Below are positions 44,945-53,232 of a DNA stretch of 64,000 nucleotides, piece after piece. The notes under the pieces were generated by a model. It was not told the DNA's origin. It saw nothing but the letters and a program-made list of their open reading frames with translations, and searched no databases. The position numbers were made by a program, and so were the translations under genes. Position 1 is the stretch's first letter. Every line of letters starts with the position of its first letter. The DNA comes from CAVVJA01 sp963809815. GTDB taxonomy: Bacteria > Actinomycetota > Actinomycetes > Mycobacteriales > Jatrophihabitantaceae. Location of the stretch: NCBI GenBank assembly GCA_963809815.1, contig CAWELM010000001.1, forward strand, positions 62,001 through 126,000. Reading direction: 5' to 3'.

Positions 44945-45474
44945 CCCCGGAGCCTCGGTCCGCCCGCTCATCCCGCGCAGCAGCTCTACAAGACCTGCCC
45001 CGGACAGCGTGCGCTGTTACCGCGCGCGAGCCTCGATATGTCCCGCCTCTCGCGCGCGACGCGGATGAGCAGATGGATCATTCTGGCGCAGCGAGCGCTC
45101 GTTCGCCTTACGCCGGAGGAGCGAAACGCGATCGAGCAAATCCTCGCCCCGGGTATCGCGTCGAGCGAGCTGCCCAGGCCGCTGCTGATGCTGGCGTCGA
45201 GGAGGAGCGGCGGCGCGCGCGGAAGGCTCTGCAGGCGCAAATCGGTCCAATGTACGAGCCGATGACGTGAGTAACCGAAGTCTGATCACTTCAGGCATCA
45301 GGATGCCGCGCCACCAAGACGGACGGTTCGACAGACGCTACGAAGCCGCGTCCCAAAAACAGCGCTTACAGCGACGGGACTTGAGCGGCGGCATGGGGGG
45401 TACGGCGACTCGTTTGCGGACCCGGAGGCTACATCTGGGACATCGGATACAGCGCCCAGGGAAGAATTACTCCT
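44945..45474. other. Stretch with protein-like scraps but no gene
   Basis: About 530 bases. Around 45060-45265 two overlapping plus frames look protein-like (WIILAQRALVRLTPEERNAI and AADAGVEEERRRARKALQAQ), the latter ending at a stop. They could be a short frameshifted gene of unknown family. No confident annotation. Confidence 0.35.
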
Positions 45475-46011
45475 ATGCGGAGTAGTCACCGAGACGAGCA
45501 TTTAGCGAGTGCGGGCGACCTCGCCCTGGCGGCGTGGCTGGGCCGGCTACAGGACGCGTCCTTCAGCCGGGCCGGTAAGGCGGTGCGCAAGGCGTACCCG
45601 CCGGAGCGGCGGATGACCGGACCACAGCTGGCCCGGTACCTGGAGCGCCGGACCTACGCGCTCGCGTCCTCCACCCGGCCCGACGGCCGTGCGCACGCCG
45701 CACCGACACTGTTCTGCACATACGCGGAGGCGTTCTGGCTCCCTACGCTCGGCAGCGCGGCCCGGCTCGGCAACGTCCGGGCACATCCCTGGCTCGCGCT
45801 GTCCATCGTCGAGGGCGAGCATGACACCCACGCCGCGGTGCTCACCGAGGGCCCGGCCGAGGTGCTGGCAACCGTTCCGAAGGACGTCCGAGGCATCACC
45901 GAGCTGCGCAACCGCGGCGGCCACCTGGACTGGGCAACGGCCTGGCTGCGAATGACCCCGCAGCGGCTATTCAGCTTCGCCGAACTCGCCTGGCAGGGGC
46001 GCGTCCCCTAG
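45475..46011 (+). CDS. Pyridoxamine 5'-phosphate oxidase-fold (FMN/F420-binding) protein
   Basis: Split-barrel flavoprotein of 178 residues. After a helical N-terminus, LARYLERRTYALASSTRPDG then RAHAAPTLFCTYAEAFWLPT forms the barrel strand pattern; GSAARLGNVRAHPWLALSIVEG is the conserved cofactor-binding segment (usual RxxNLrxnP). Actinobacterial members commonly use F420 or FMN to reduce or oxidise small molecules, or bind haem. Substrate unknown. Plain single gene. Confidence 0.82.
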   Translation: MRSSHRDEHLASAGDLALAAWLGRLQDASFSRAGKAVRKAYPPERRMTGPQLARYLERRTYALASSTRPDGRAHAAPTLFCTYAEAFWLPTLGSAARLGNVRAHPWLALSIVEGEHDTHAAVLTEGPAEVLATVPKDVRGITELRNRGGHLDWATAWLRMTPQRLFSFAELAWQGRVP

Positions 46012-46206
46012 CTCAAAAGCGTGGTGATCAGACACTCCCGATCCATGGTGAGACGGCGATCACCGCGTCCGCACTGGTGCGTTAACCGGTACGGTCAAGA
46101 TCGATGAGCGACGCGCTCGAGCATCAGAGGCCGTGCCCGCAGGAGTTGCAGGACGGCGGGCCGCGAGCCGAGGACTAGGCGTGTCTCGATCCGGTCGCCG
46201 CAACCG

Positions 46207-46656
46207 TCAAGAGATCGCTGCCTTCACCAACTCGATGACCTTCTTGTCCACGGCGGGCGTCCACTTCTTCAGCGCGTACGACACCGGCCACAGGTCCCCG
46301 TCGTCGAGGTTGGCCGAGTCCTGGAATTCCAGGGTCGAATAGCGTTGGCCGAATTTGCCCGCATTCTTGAACGAGACGACGACCTTGCCGTCCGCGTTCG
46401 CGTAGGCCGGCATGCCGTACCAGGTCTTGGCCGACAACTCCGGGGCGGTGCCGGTCACCGTCACGTGTACGCGCTCGGCGAGGGCACGATCCTCCGGCGC
46501 CATCTTCGCAATGCTGTCGAGCACCGCCTGCAGCCCGTCGGCCTTCTTGACGCCCTGCTTACCTTCCGCGCGCAGCTCGGCGGCGCGCTCCTTCATCGCG
46601 ACACGCTCCTCGGCGCTGAAGCCGCCGGACTCGGTCTCGGCTGTCTTCCCGGGCAT
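46207..46656 (-). CDS. DUF1801-like (iron chaperone/YdhG-type) protein
   Basis: Protein of 149 residues. The N-terminal half is charged and helical (SAEERVAMKERAAELRAEGK). The second half has the DUF1801 signature: LSAKTWYGMPAYANADGKV and VSFKNAGKFGQRYSTLEF, ending in LKKWTPAVDKKVIELVKAA. The start is supported by GAAAGGAAG ten bases upstream. Homologues are annotated as frataxin-like iron chaperones, but no iron ligands are obvious. Single gene. Confidence 0.82.
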   Translation of the reverse strand: MPGKTAETESGGFSAEERVAMKERAAELRAEGKQGVKKADGLQAVLDSIAKMAPEDRALAERVHVTVTGTAPELSAKTWYGMPAYANADGKVVVSFKNAGKFGQRYSTLEFQDSANLDDGDLWPVSYALKKWTPAVDKKVIELVKAAIS

Positions 46657-46973
46657 TCTCGGCTTCCTTTCGAGGTTCGGGGCTCGACGTGTCGCCGGCC
46701 TTCTGAACGAAGGCTAGAACCAGACGACACGCCGGAGCTTATTGATTCCTGATTGGATCGATGCCAGACGAGGCGCCCGCGGGTGGCGCTCTCGCTCACC
46801 GCGACGCGCGCTGTCCGGAGTTCTGTCGACAGTGCCACCGGAGTCGATCTTCGCCGTCCCGAAGAAGGCTCCCAGCCGGAACACCCAGCCGCTGGCTCAC
46901 ACAGGATCCCGATGGTTCAAGCCAGGCTCGCTTCTGCCCTGACAGTCGACGATCTTCCTAGGAAATGGCGACG
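46657..46973. other. Gene-free stretch
   Basis: About 320 bases. It holds the leader of the minus-strand DUF1801 gene (ribosome site near 46665) and nothing else that I recognise. Confidence 0.4.
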
Positions 46974-47102
46974 ATGACTGAGGAGCGATGCGTCGAGACC
47001 GACTGCAACGGCGACGCCGTCGCCCAGGACCGTTGCGTCGGGAACCTGAGCCACGCTTAGCTGACTTACTACGTAACGCGCCTTGGCATGGCTGAGGTCA
47101 GA
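46974..47102 (+). pseudogene. Start of a Cys-rich protein, truncated
   Basis: ATG 46974 reads MTEERCVETDCNGDAVAQDR then CVGNLSHA, a nonsense TAG, and then LTYYVTRLGMAE. The repeated Cys-x4-Cys pattern followed by CVGHLT/SxxEL is the N-terminal zinc-finger-like start of actinobacterial pentapeptide-repeat proteins as I recall them. Nothing of the body remains. Confidence 0.4.
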
Positions 47103-47155
47103 TAGCAATACGCCGTTCCCGCTTAGGTTTCTGGCTTGTCGAAGGTCAGGAACCG

Positions 47156-47430
47156 GTGAACGGGGAACGGCGTGCGCAACGCCAGGTGTTTCGCGCCTTG
47201 TTGGGCGTCGACAAGTCCGTTATCGAGCGGGTGGACGTCGAGGACGGTGGTGACGTTCTGGTCGTGCATGCACGGCCGGCCCGGGCAGCTCGTGGCCGGT
47301 GCGGGTCTGCCGCAGGCGGTGCGGAGGCTATGACGCGGGTGAGGGTCGGCGACGCTGGCGGGCGCTGGACGCGGGCACGGCGAGGGTGATCGGCGCGGGC
47401 TACGGCGGTCAACTACAGGGCACGCCGATG
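47156..47430 (+). mobile_element. N-terminal remnant of an ISL3-family transposase
   Basis: Reads VFRALLGVDKSVIERVDVED then GDVLVVHARPARAARGRCG, the ISL3 transposase opening, followed in another frame by the zinc-ribbon continuation CRRRCGGYDAGEGRRRWRAL. It ends abruptly beside the convergent membrane-protein gene. The DDE domain is missing. Confidence 0.7.
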
Positions 47431-47435
47431 ACGGG

Positions 47436-48134
47436 TTAGCGGGACGGCAGCAGGGCGTGAGCGGCGCGGACGCAGAAGTACACGGTTACAGGAAGAGCGA
47501 CCAGAGCGCCGCTTAGCGGGAAGCCGACGCCGCTGGTGCCGTTCTGGACGGCTTGGTCGGCAGAGGCGATCGCGAGCCCGGCGGTGCCGGCTGCGAAGGC
47601 GGCGGCACCCAGCGCCTCGACCAGTCCAGCGGGCAATACAGGTGGGAATTTCGCGTGTCGTCGCATGGCGAGGTAGCCGAGCAGCATCAGCAGCCCGACG
47701 AGTCCGGCAATGACGCGCAGGACGACGGCGTCGTCCGCGGTCTCGTTGATCGACGCCCCTTGGTCGGCGAAGAAGCGGACCCCGCCGACGAACGATCGGC
47801 CGAACCAAAGGTTCATCACGAGAGCGACCAGCCCACTGATGCCGATAGCGACGAGTCCGCAGCCGGCCAGGAACAGCGCGGCGCGCAGCGTCTCGGATGC
47901 GAGGGCTGCGAACGATCGCCGCGACGTCGCACGCACGATCGGCGTTACGGGCCCGAATCGGCGGACCGCTTCGGTCTCGGCGTCCTGCCGCGGCATGCCG
48001 CCGGCCTCGAGTTCGGTTGTCGCCGCGTGCAGGTGGTCACTTGCCTCGTCGAGCAGTCGTCGCGTCGTGCGCGCGTCGGCCCGGGTACGGCGCAACAGCT
48101 CGTCGAGGTAGTCCTCGATCGGGGTCTCGCTCAT
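47436..48134 (-). CDS. Permease-prefix-domain membrane protein coupled to PadR
   Basis: Membrane protein of 232 residues. The N-terminal soluble part (EDYLDELLRRTRADARTTRR, then ASDHLHAATTELEAGGM and AETEAVRRFGP) is the 'permease prefix' helical domain found in genes adjoining PadR regulators. About five hydrophobic segments follow (LAGCGLVAIGISGLVALVM onward). It has no transporter signature of its own. Its ATG overlaps the PadR stop (48131-48134), so regulator and membrane protein are made together. Function in homologues is unknown, probably envelope-related. Confidence 0.85.
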   Translation of the reverse strand: MSETPIEDYLDELLRRTRADARTTRRLLDEASDHLHAATTELEAGGMPRQDAETEAVRRFGPVTPIVRATSRRSFAALASETLRAALFLAGCGLVAIGISGLVALVMNLWFGRSFVGGVRFFADQGASINETADDAVVLRVIAGLVGLLMLLGYLAMRRHAKFPPVLPAGLVEALGAAAFAAGTAGLAIASADQAVQNGTSGVGFPLSGALVALPVTVYFCVRAAHALLPSR

Positions 48135-48445
48135 GCGATCACCGCCTGCATTCTCGCGACGAAGCTCTGCCACTCGCGTCGCTGGCTGGTGAACTCCTTG
48201 CGGCCGCGCGGGGTGAGCGCGTACGTCCGTCGCCGCCGTCCCTGTGCCGTCTCGACCGAACTTTCGACGAGGCCAGCCTGCTCGAGACGGTGTAGCGCGG
48301 GGTAGATCGTGCCCTCCGCCAGATCGAACTCGCCCTGGCTGCGTTCCCGCAGCGCCGCGATGATGGCGTACCCGTGCGTCGGTCCATGGCGGAGCACACC
48401 CATGATCAGCAGGTCCACGTTGCTTTTCAACGACCCACTCGACAT
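48131..48445 (-). CDS. PadR-family transcriptional regulator
   Basis: Winged-helix repressor of 104 residues. LKSNVDLLIMGVLRHGPTHG then YAIIAALRERSQGEFDLAEG is the first part of the PadR domain, GTIYPALHRLEQAGLV the recognition helix and wing, and GRRRRTYALTPRGRKEF the final conserved strand. It is a short, subfamily-2 PadR without an extended C-terminal dimerisation domain. Very short leader; a palindrome lies directly upstream of the start. It probably represses its own two-gene operon. Confidence 0.93.
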   Translation of the reverse strand: MSSGSLKSNVDLLIMGVLRHGPTHGYAIIAALRERSQGEFDLAEGTIYPALHRLEQAGLVESSVETAQGRRRRTYALTPRGRKEFTSQRREWQSFVARMQAVIA

Positions 48446-48446
48446 A

Positions 48447-48488
48447 CCTAGTTACTCTAGGCATAGTGCTCCTAGGTGTCCAGCCTAG
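48447..48488. promoter_or_regulatory. PadR operator: two CCTAG-type palindromes at the start codon
   Basis: CCTAGTTACTCTAGG at 48447-48461 is a palindrome (CCTAG, five-base spacer, CTAGG) one base upstream of the PadR start. A second copy, CCTAGGTGTCCAGCCTAGG, spans 48471-48488 or so. Position over the expected promoter of a PadR-led operon supports autorepression; protein-DNA contact is inferred. Confidence 0.6.
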
Positions 48489-48766
48489 GCTTCCGACCAG
48501 AAGATCGATCGACGCGGCGGGCGCTTTGATCATCTGTCTCCGCCGAGTGCGACCAATGGCAAGACGAGACTGGATAGCCCAGGCTGCCGCCACTGCCGTC
48601 ACGGAACTGCTCGAAGCCGCGCTTCCCGCAAGGAAAGCACAGGCAGAACACCACGAGCATCAGCTCATGCGACATCACGTCCGCCGTAGCCGTCGATCTG
48701 CGCCAGGAAGTTGACTGCGACATCTGCGCCGGTGAGAACGCAGCTCGCGCGGACAACCGGTGCGCT
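48489..48766. other. Intergenic stretch
   Basis: About 280 bases between the PadR promoter and a small minus-strand gene. Nothing recognised; open frames are unremarkable. Confidence 0.35.
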
Positions 48767-48889
48767 CTACCAGACGTAGTAGCCGACATTGTTCGGGTCG
48801 TACTTGGACATCATCTCGACGTAGCGGCGGCCGGCGGTCCGGACGGCGCGGCCAACGCGGTGCCCGGTGTTACGGATTAAACGGTTCAT
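48767..48889 (-). CDS. Small basic protein (40 residues)
   Basis: Encodes MNRLIRNTGHRVGRAVRTAG and RRYVEMMSKYDPNNVGYYVW. The start at 48889 is supported by AAGGGG about seven bases upstream. The basic amphipathic helix followed by a Tyr/Trp-rich end looks designed rather than random. I recall similar actinobacterial microproteins but cannot name a family. Function unknown. Confidence 0.5.
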   Translation of the reverse strand: MNRLIRNTGHRVGRAVRTAGRRYVEMMSKYDPNNVGYYVW

Positions 48890-49316
48890 CACATGCCCCT
48901 TGGTGATCGTCGTGGTCGTTTGCTGCCCTTGACGATGCCGCCAGGCCATTTGCGGCACCGTCCACAGAACGGACGATCCGACTGGCGACGTGTGCCTCCG
49001 CCGATTGGGGGACGCTGCCGCCGGGCATGTGGGGACGCGCCTCGATTTTCGGTTTACGGCTGGTCGTCGGGCGGCGGATCGTCGTCGCTCACGATCGGCT
49101 GATCGTGCGAATCGCTATACCCGTGCCGAAGGCCGTCCGCGCGGTTTGGATGGCGTGGTGTCTCGGGTCAGCCACCAAAGGCCGACAATCTAACGCTGGC
49201 CGGATCATCGCGAAGATGCGGCTTCTGGCCGATCTCCCATGCCGCTGTAGTTCAGAAGAACGGTCGGTCATACAGTATCCGACACCGAACTCCCCCAGCG
49301 CGGAAAGGAGGGCCCG
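48890..49316. other. Gene-free stretch
   Basis: About 430 bases between the small basic gene and the GYD gene (divergent). Presumably two promoters; a GAAAGGAGG-type ribosome site for the GYD gene lies at its right end. No other feature recognised. Confidence 0.45.
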
Positions 49317-49640
49317 ATGCCGAAATACCTTTTCCGGTCTCGCCATACACCAGATGGCGCTAAAGGGCTGATCAAGGACGGAGGTACGAGCAGGCGAGCC
49401 CAGGCGGAACGAACCGTCGGGAGTGTGGGCGGCAAGCTCGAATGCTTCTATTACGCGTTCGGCGCAACCGACGTGTTCATCATCGCCGACCTGCCTGACA
49501 ACGCGTCAGCTGCCTCATTGAACCTCGCGATTGCCGCGTCCGGAGCGATTGACAGCGAGACGGTCGTTCTCCTCACCCCGGAGGAGATGGACGAGGCGAC
49601 GAACAAGAGCCCCGCCTACCGAGCTCCTGGCGCCAGCTAG
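49317..49640 (+). CDS. GYD-domain protein
   Basis: Small dimeric alpha-beta barrel protein of 107 residues. MPKYLFRSRHTPDGAKGLIK is the GYD N-terminus (usually mpkYl.q.ryt.eG.kgl), and GGKLECFYYAFGATDVFII is the core that names the family (GE/D..d...i). LTPEEMDEATNK is the conserved end. GGAAAGGAGGGCCCG precedes ATG. Function unknown; homologues occur singly. Confidence 0.88.
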   Translation: MPKYLFRSRHTPDGAKGLIKDGGTSRRAQAERTVGSVGGKLECFYYAFGATDVFIIADLPDNASAASLNLAIAASGAIDSETVVLLTPEEMDEATNKSPAYRAPGAS

Positions 49641-49689
49641 ATAACCGGAAAAGGGCAAGCTCTAGGGCCGCGCTGAGGAACGTTGCACG

Positions 49690-50075
49690 CCACGGCCCTG
49701 GATCGCAACGAGCCCGGTGGCGCTGCTGGCGGCCGCTGGTCTCGGATCGGCGCCGGAGCACGCGTTGACCTCCCTGCTCGCGCTCAACGGCTTGCGCATC
49801 AGCGAAGCGCTCAGTGCCGACATCACGGCGATGGCCAGCGAACGCGGTCACCGCACGCTGACGGTGCTGCGGCACCCTGGCTGTTCCCCGGCGGACAGAC
49901 CGGCCGACCCATCAGCACCTACCAACTCACAGAACGCCTGCGCAGGGTCGGCATACGACCAGCCCAAGCCCGCTCCACCGCGCTATTCAGCCTCGCCACC
50001 GAACTGGCCGCCGCCATCCTCGCCAGACTGCTCGGCATCCGGCTCCGCGAGGGTCAACAGCACCTGCGCCCGCGG
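49690..50075 (+). pseudogene. Tyrosine recombinase (integrase) remnant, frameshifted
   Basis: Two frames give consecutive parts of an actinobacterial phage-type integrase catalytic domain: EHALTSLLALNGLRISEALS (Arg box: N-G-L-R-I-S-E) to RTLTVLR, then PWLFPGGQTGRPISTYQLTE and ARSTALFSLATELAAAILAR. The His-x-x-Arg and Tyr boxes are degraded or missing and there is no N-terminal arm-binding domain. Inactive. It is the only recombinase trace in the window. Confidence 0.65.
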
Positions 50076-50102
50076 GGACCGCGCGCGGCGACAGCCTCAG
50101 CC

Positions 50103-50372
50103 AGCCGCTGGTGGTCGAGTTCGTTTGATCGGCGTACGCCGCCGAGAAGCGGGCGATCGCCTTGTCGAAGCTTGAGCCGGCGCCGAGGTAGCCGGCGATG
50201 GCGAGCCGGTCGCCGGAGCGGGCGTGGGCACGGGCCAGGGACGATCCGCAGGCGCGGGTGTACGCGGGTAGCCCTGATTCGCTTATCGTTGACAGCTCAA
50301 TCGAGGCCTTCCAGTCCCAGAGCTGTCGGACGTAGAAGTCGTGCTCCTTGCCGTCGAGACTCGTGCACCCAT
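50103..50372 (-). pseudogene. C-terminal fragment of a DUF2252 protein
   Basis: The minus strand reads KEHDFYVRQLWDWKASIELS, then ACGSSLARAHARSGDRLAIA and DKAIARFSAAYADQTN, the end of DUF2252 (a kinase-like fold). The N-terminal three quarters are absent. The fragment abuts the antitoxin-like gene. Confidence 0.7.
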
Positions 50373-50377
50373 CGGCT

Positions 50378-50779
50378 CTATCCGGTTTGGCCGATGTGCA
50401 GGATTGGCTTGTGTCCGAGGGCGCGCATGGCATCGATGTAGAGACCGTCCGCGAGCCAGTCGCCGAGGTCTTGCGGGGTCTCGACCTCATGTAGCCGCTG
50501 CCGGCCCGCGTCATAGACATAGATGCGCTCGTCCTGGCCAAGGTAGGCCTCGACCTCGTGGTCGTAGTCCTGGGCGATGAGGGTGCCGTGCAGCACGTAG
50601 TCCAGCCCAGTTTCGGCGACATGGATCTTGTGTTCTGCACTGTCCGTCAGGGTACCGGCCACGGTGTCGCGTCGTGACCGCTCCGCCTCGAGCTCTGCGC
50701 GCAGCGTTTGCGACAGGTTGATCCCGGACTCTTTGGCCCACTGCCCGATCTCGTCGGGTAGCTCGACGGTGATGTTCAT
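50378..50779 (-). CDS. Ribbon-helix-helix (CcdA-like) protein with C-terminal extension
   Basis: Protein of 133 residues. The first 40 (MNITVELPDEIGQWAKESGI then NLSQTLRAELEAERSRR) form a CcdA/CopG-type ribbon-helix-helix domain, with the N-x-S-Q-x-L turn typical of CcdA antitoxins. The rest (HVAETGLDYVLHGTLIAQDY, DERIYVYDAGRQRLHEVETP) is an unassigned beta-rich domain. No toxin gene lies on either side; DUF2252 debris takes the usual place downstream. Start ATG 50779 follows GGAAGGCGTTGCC. Could be a solitary regulator. Confidence 0.65.
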   Translation of the reverse strand: MNITVELPDEIGQWAKESGINLSQTLRAELEAERSRRDTVAGTLTDSAEHKIHVAETGLDYVLHGTLIAQDYDHEVEAYLGQDERIYVYDAGRQRLHEVETPQDLGDWLADGLYIDAMRALGHKPILHIGQTG

Positions 50780-50826
50780 GGCAACGCCTTCCACGGGTAG
50801 ACACGACGATCCAAGCGAATGAACCG

Positions 50827-51160
50827 TGGCCGAGCGTTCCATCACCGGCGACGACCGCATCGACGAACTCGACCGCCTCGCCACCGGCGTGGCTACCCGG
50901 CTGTGCTGCGACAACGGCCCGGAAGTGGCTGCGTGGCGGTGGCCGACTGGGCCGGTGAACGCATCGGCCTGCATTTCCCGCCTGGCATCCGTCGTGGAAC
51001 CGCTACGTCGAGTCGTTCACCAGCAGGGTCCGCGATGAATGCCCGAACATCAACATCCATAGGCGCTCGCGCAGGCCCGCGTGGTGATCACCGACTGGCA
51101 GGACGAGTCAACCTTCGCCGACGACATTTAGCGCTCGGCTACCGAAGAACACTCCGGCGG
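50827..51160 (+). mobile_element. IS3-family transposase (integrase core) remnant
   Basis: Frames on the plus strand read ITGDDRIDELDRLATGVATR, LCCDNGPEVAAW, RYVESFTSRVRDECPNIN and HLALGYRR in order. These match the IS3 OrfB catalytic core (RCDNGPE with the second Asp, FIESFNGRLRDECLN with the Glu, then HRRHSALGY). Frameshifts and stops separate every piece. Inactive. Confidence 0.75.
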
Positions 51161-51292
51161 TGAGTGCGATCTTTCTCGTTCCGGTCATGGCGACTGGTCA
51201 CTGCGGCCGGTGGGCCGCAGATCGCTGGCTGGTTGTGGGGACATGGCGGTCCTTGCCGCCCCGGGCCTGCGTCATCCCGGGACGGCAAGGGC

Positions 51293-52048
51293 TCACCGCG
51301 CGACGGCTGGCGCTGTCTCGGTCGCGGCAGGCACCCCCGGGGCCGGTGGCGGGATCGGTCCGGTCGGTTCGGCGCGTACCGAGCCTGGGTCGGCGCCGCC
51401 CTGGTCGAGCCGGAAGGGCGGATAGTGGTCGGTCATCAGCCCGACGTAGGCGGCGACCCGGAGCGCCCAGCGGTCCATGCCCAGAACGAATCGGTAGAGG
51501 GCGACGGGGTAGCCGCCGGTGAACAGCAACACGACGGCGGCGATCAGCACGAGCAGGCCGATCAGCCCCACCCCGCCCCAGCCATTGTGCGTCCCGCCGC
51601 GGATGCCCAGCCACAGCCCCCCGCCGACGAATACGGACAGGATGAGGTAGTGCGGGATGGCCAGCAGCCACCATTTCACCAGCACCAGGCCACGGGATAG
51701 CCGTGTGGGGTAGGGCACCTCCAGGTGCGCCGGGTAGTCCGGCACGTCGGCCAGGGTGAACGGCGGGTAGCGGTCGGTGCCCAGGGCTCCGTAGCCGTAG
51801 TAATGCACCCGCCAGGTCCAGCGCAGCACGCCGACGTTGAAGTCGAAGAGCTTCCTCGGGTAGCGCCCGGTTATCAGGATCGCGAAGAACGCGATCACGC
51901 TGACCACCAGGAAGCCCAGCCACAGGAACAGCAGCACCAGGTAGTGCGGGACCAGCAGCAGCCACTTGACCAACCACAGCCCCCGAGAGAGCGATGGATC
52001 CAGCGACGTGTCGACGCGGACGGGATACCGGGTTGGGTTCTCGGTCAT
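51293..52048 (-). CDS. DUF4389 membrane protein (two repeats)
   Basis: Membrane protein of 251 residues with two DUF4389 repeats. Repeat 1 has LSRGLWLVKWLLLVPHYLVL and ITGRYPRKLFDFNVGVLRW; repeat 2 has LSRGLVLVKWWLLAIPHYLI and FTGGYPVALYRFVLGMDRW. Each provides two membrane helices plus a conserved RYPxxLxxF loop and YxxLxTDRYPPF end. The C-terminal 35 residues are Pro/Ala-rich and cytosolic or exposed. Its ATG overlaps the stop of the quinone-oxidoreductase gene (52045-52048), so it is in the TetR-controlled unit. Function unknown. Confidence 0.9.
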   Translation of the reverse strand: MTENPTRYPVRVDTSLDPSLSRGLWLVKWLLLVPHYLVLLFLWLGFLVVSVIAFFAILITGRYPRKLFDFNVGVLRWTWRVHYYGYGALGTDRYPPFTLADVPDYPAHLEVPYPTRLSRGLVLVKWWLLAIPHYLILSVFVGGGLWLGIRGGTHNGWGGVGLIGLLVLIAAVVLLFTGGYPVALYRFVLGMDRWALRVAAYVGLMTDHYPPFRLDQGGADPGSVRAEPTGPIPPPAPGVPAATETAPAVAR

Positions 52049-53124
52049 TGCGCTCTCCTGGGGGGTGGGGTCTGCGTGCTGCCCGGGCAGACGGAAACGA
52101 CGATCTTGCCGCGGGCCTGTCCGTCGAGCAGGTGGCGGATCGCCGCGGGGGCCTCGTAGAGCGGGTAGGTCCGGTCAATGATCGGTGTCACCTTGCCGGA
52201 CTCGACGAGCTGCGCCAGGACGGTCAGGTCGTCGGCGTTCTCCGAGTTCGTGAGCGGGGCGAGCGTCTGGCGGACGAACGGGGAAAGCAGCAGGGCGCGG
52301 ATCGAGCGGTCGAAGCCGCCGAGCCACCGACCACCGGTTTCTGATCCGACGATGACGAGCGTCCCTCGGAGGGTAAGCAAGCGTCGCAGCGTTCTGATCG
52401 AGCGGTGGCCGCCGATGTCGAGGATCACGTCATAGCGCTGCCCACGACCAATGTCCTCGACCAGGTAGTCGATTACCTGGTCCGCGCCCAGGGAGCGGAC
52501 CAGGTCTACCTTGCTGGTGCTGCACACCCCGGTGACGTCGGCTCCGAGCGCCTTGGCGATTTGCACGGCGAACGTTCCTACGCCGCCCGACGCGCCGATG
52601 ATCAGCGCCTTGTGCCCCGGCTGTAGCCGCCCTCGATCGCGCACCGCCTGTAGGGCGGTGAGCGCGGAGACGGTGAGGGCCGCGGCCTGCTCGAAGCCGA
52701 TGTTCTTCGGCTTGCGGGCGAGCTTGCCCTCCCGGGCGGGGGCGTACTCGGCGAACGAGCCCTCGGCAATGCCGAACACCTCATCGCCGACGCGCAACCT
52801 GCTCACGGCCTTTCCGACCACCTCGACGCGGCCTGCGACCTCCCGGCCCCGGACTCGGTCCTTCGGACGGCGGATCCCGTAACCCATCAGCCGCACCGGG
52901 TAAGGCAGCCCGGCCATGATGTGCCAGGTGCCCCGATCCACGCCGGCCGCGTTTACCCGCAGCAGAACCTCCTCGTCGCCGATCGTCGGCCTGTCTATCT
53001 CCGCAAGTCGCAGGACGTCCTCGGGCGCGGACCCGTAGCGGTCCTGGACCATCGCCCACATCGTCGTCACGTCCGCGGCCACCGGCGGCGGCGCTCTCAC
53101 ACTGTCAAGCTGCCTGGTTTGCAC
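52045..53124 (-). CDS. NAD(P)-dependent quinone oxidoreductase-like MDR protein
   Basis: Zinc-independent medium-chain reductase of about 359 residues. LLRVNAAGVDRGTWHIMAGL is the quinone-reductase N-domain, ALIIGASGGVGTFAVQIAKA the NAD(P) loop (A-x-x-G-V-G), and the zinc ligands are absent. Starts at 53061 and 53145 are possible, but GGAGG six bases before GTG 53124 decides for that codon. It faces a TetR gene across three palindromic operators and is followed, overlapping, by the DUF4389 gene. Likely an inducible detoxification enzyme for electrophiles or quinones. Confidence 0.88.
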   Translation of the reverse strand: MQTRQLDSVRAPPPVAADVTTMWAMVQDRYGSAPEDVLRLAEIDRPTIGDEEVLLRVNAAGVDRGTWHIMAGLPYPVRLMGYGIRRPKDRVRGREVAGRVEVVGKAVSRLRVGDEVFGIAEGSFAEYAPAREGKLARKPKNIGFEQAAALTVSALTALQAVRDRGRLQPGHKALIIGASGGVGTFAVQIAKALGADVTGVCSTSKVDLVRSLGADQVIDYLVEDIGRGQRYDVILDIGGHRSIRTLRRLLTLRGTLVIVGSETGGRWLGGFDRSIRALLLSPFVRQTLAPLTNSENADDLTVLAQLVESGKVTPIIDRTYPLYEAPAAIRHLLDGQARGKIVVSVCPGSTQTPPPRRAQ

Positions 53125-53150
53125 GACAATCCTCCACACTTCCAAATTGA

Positions 53151-53200
53151 CTTACACTGTAAGGTGCCCTTACGCCGTAAGGCTGCGCTTACGGCGTAAG
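53151..53200. promoter_or_regulatory. Three CTTAC-type palindromes, TetR operators
   Basis: CTTACACTGTAAG (53151-53163), CTTACGCCGTAAG (53169-53181) and CTTACGGCGTAAG (53188-53200) share perfect arms CTTAC/GTAAG. Centres are 18 and 19 bases apart, nearly two helix turns, so three dimers would bind in line. They lie between the divergent GTG (53124) and ATG (53233) starts. This is one of the best operator arrays in the window. Binding by the adjacent TetR is inferred. Confidence 0.8.
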
Positions 53201-53232
53201 GTTGTCAAGCTCAGGTCGAATAGGAGTCATAG

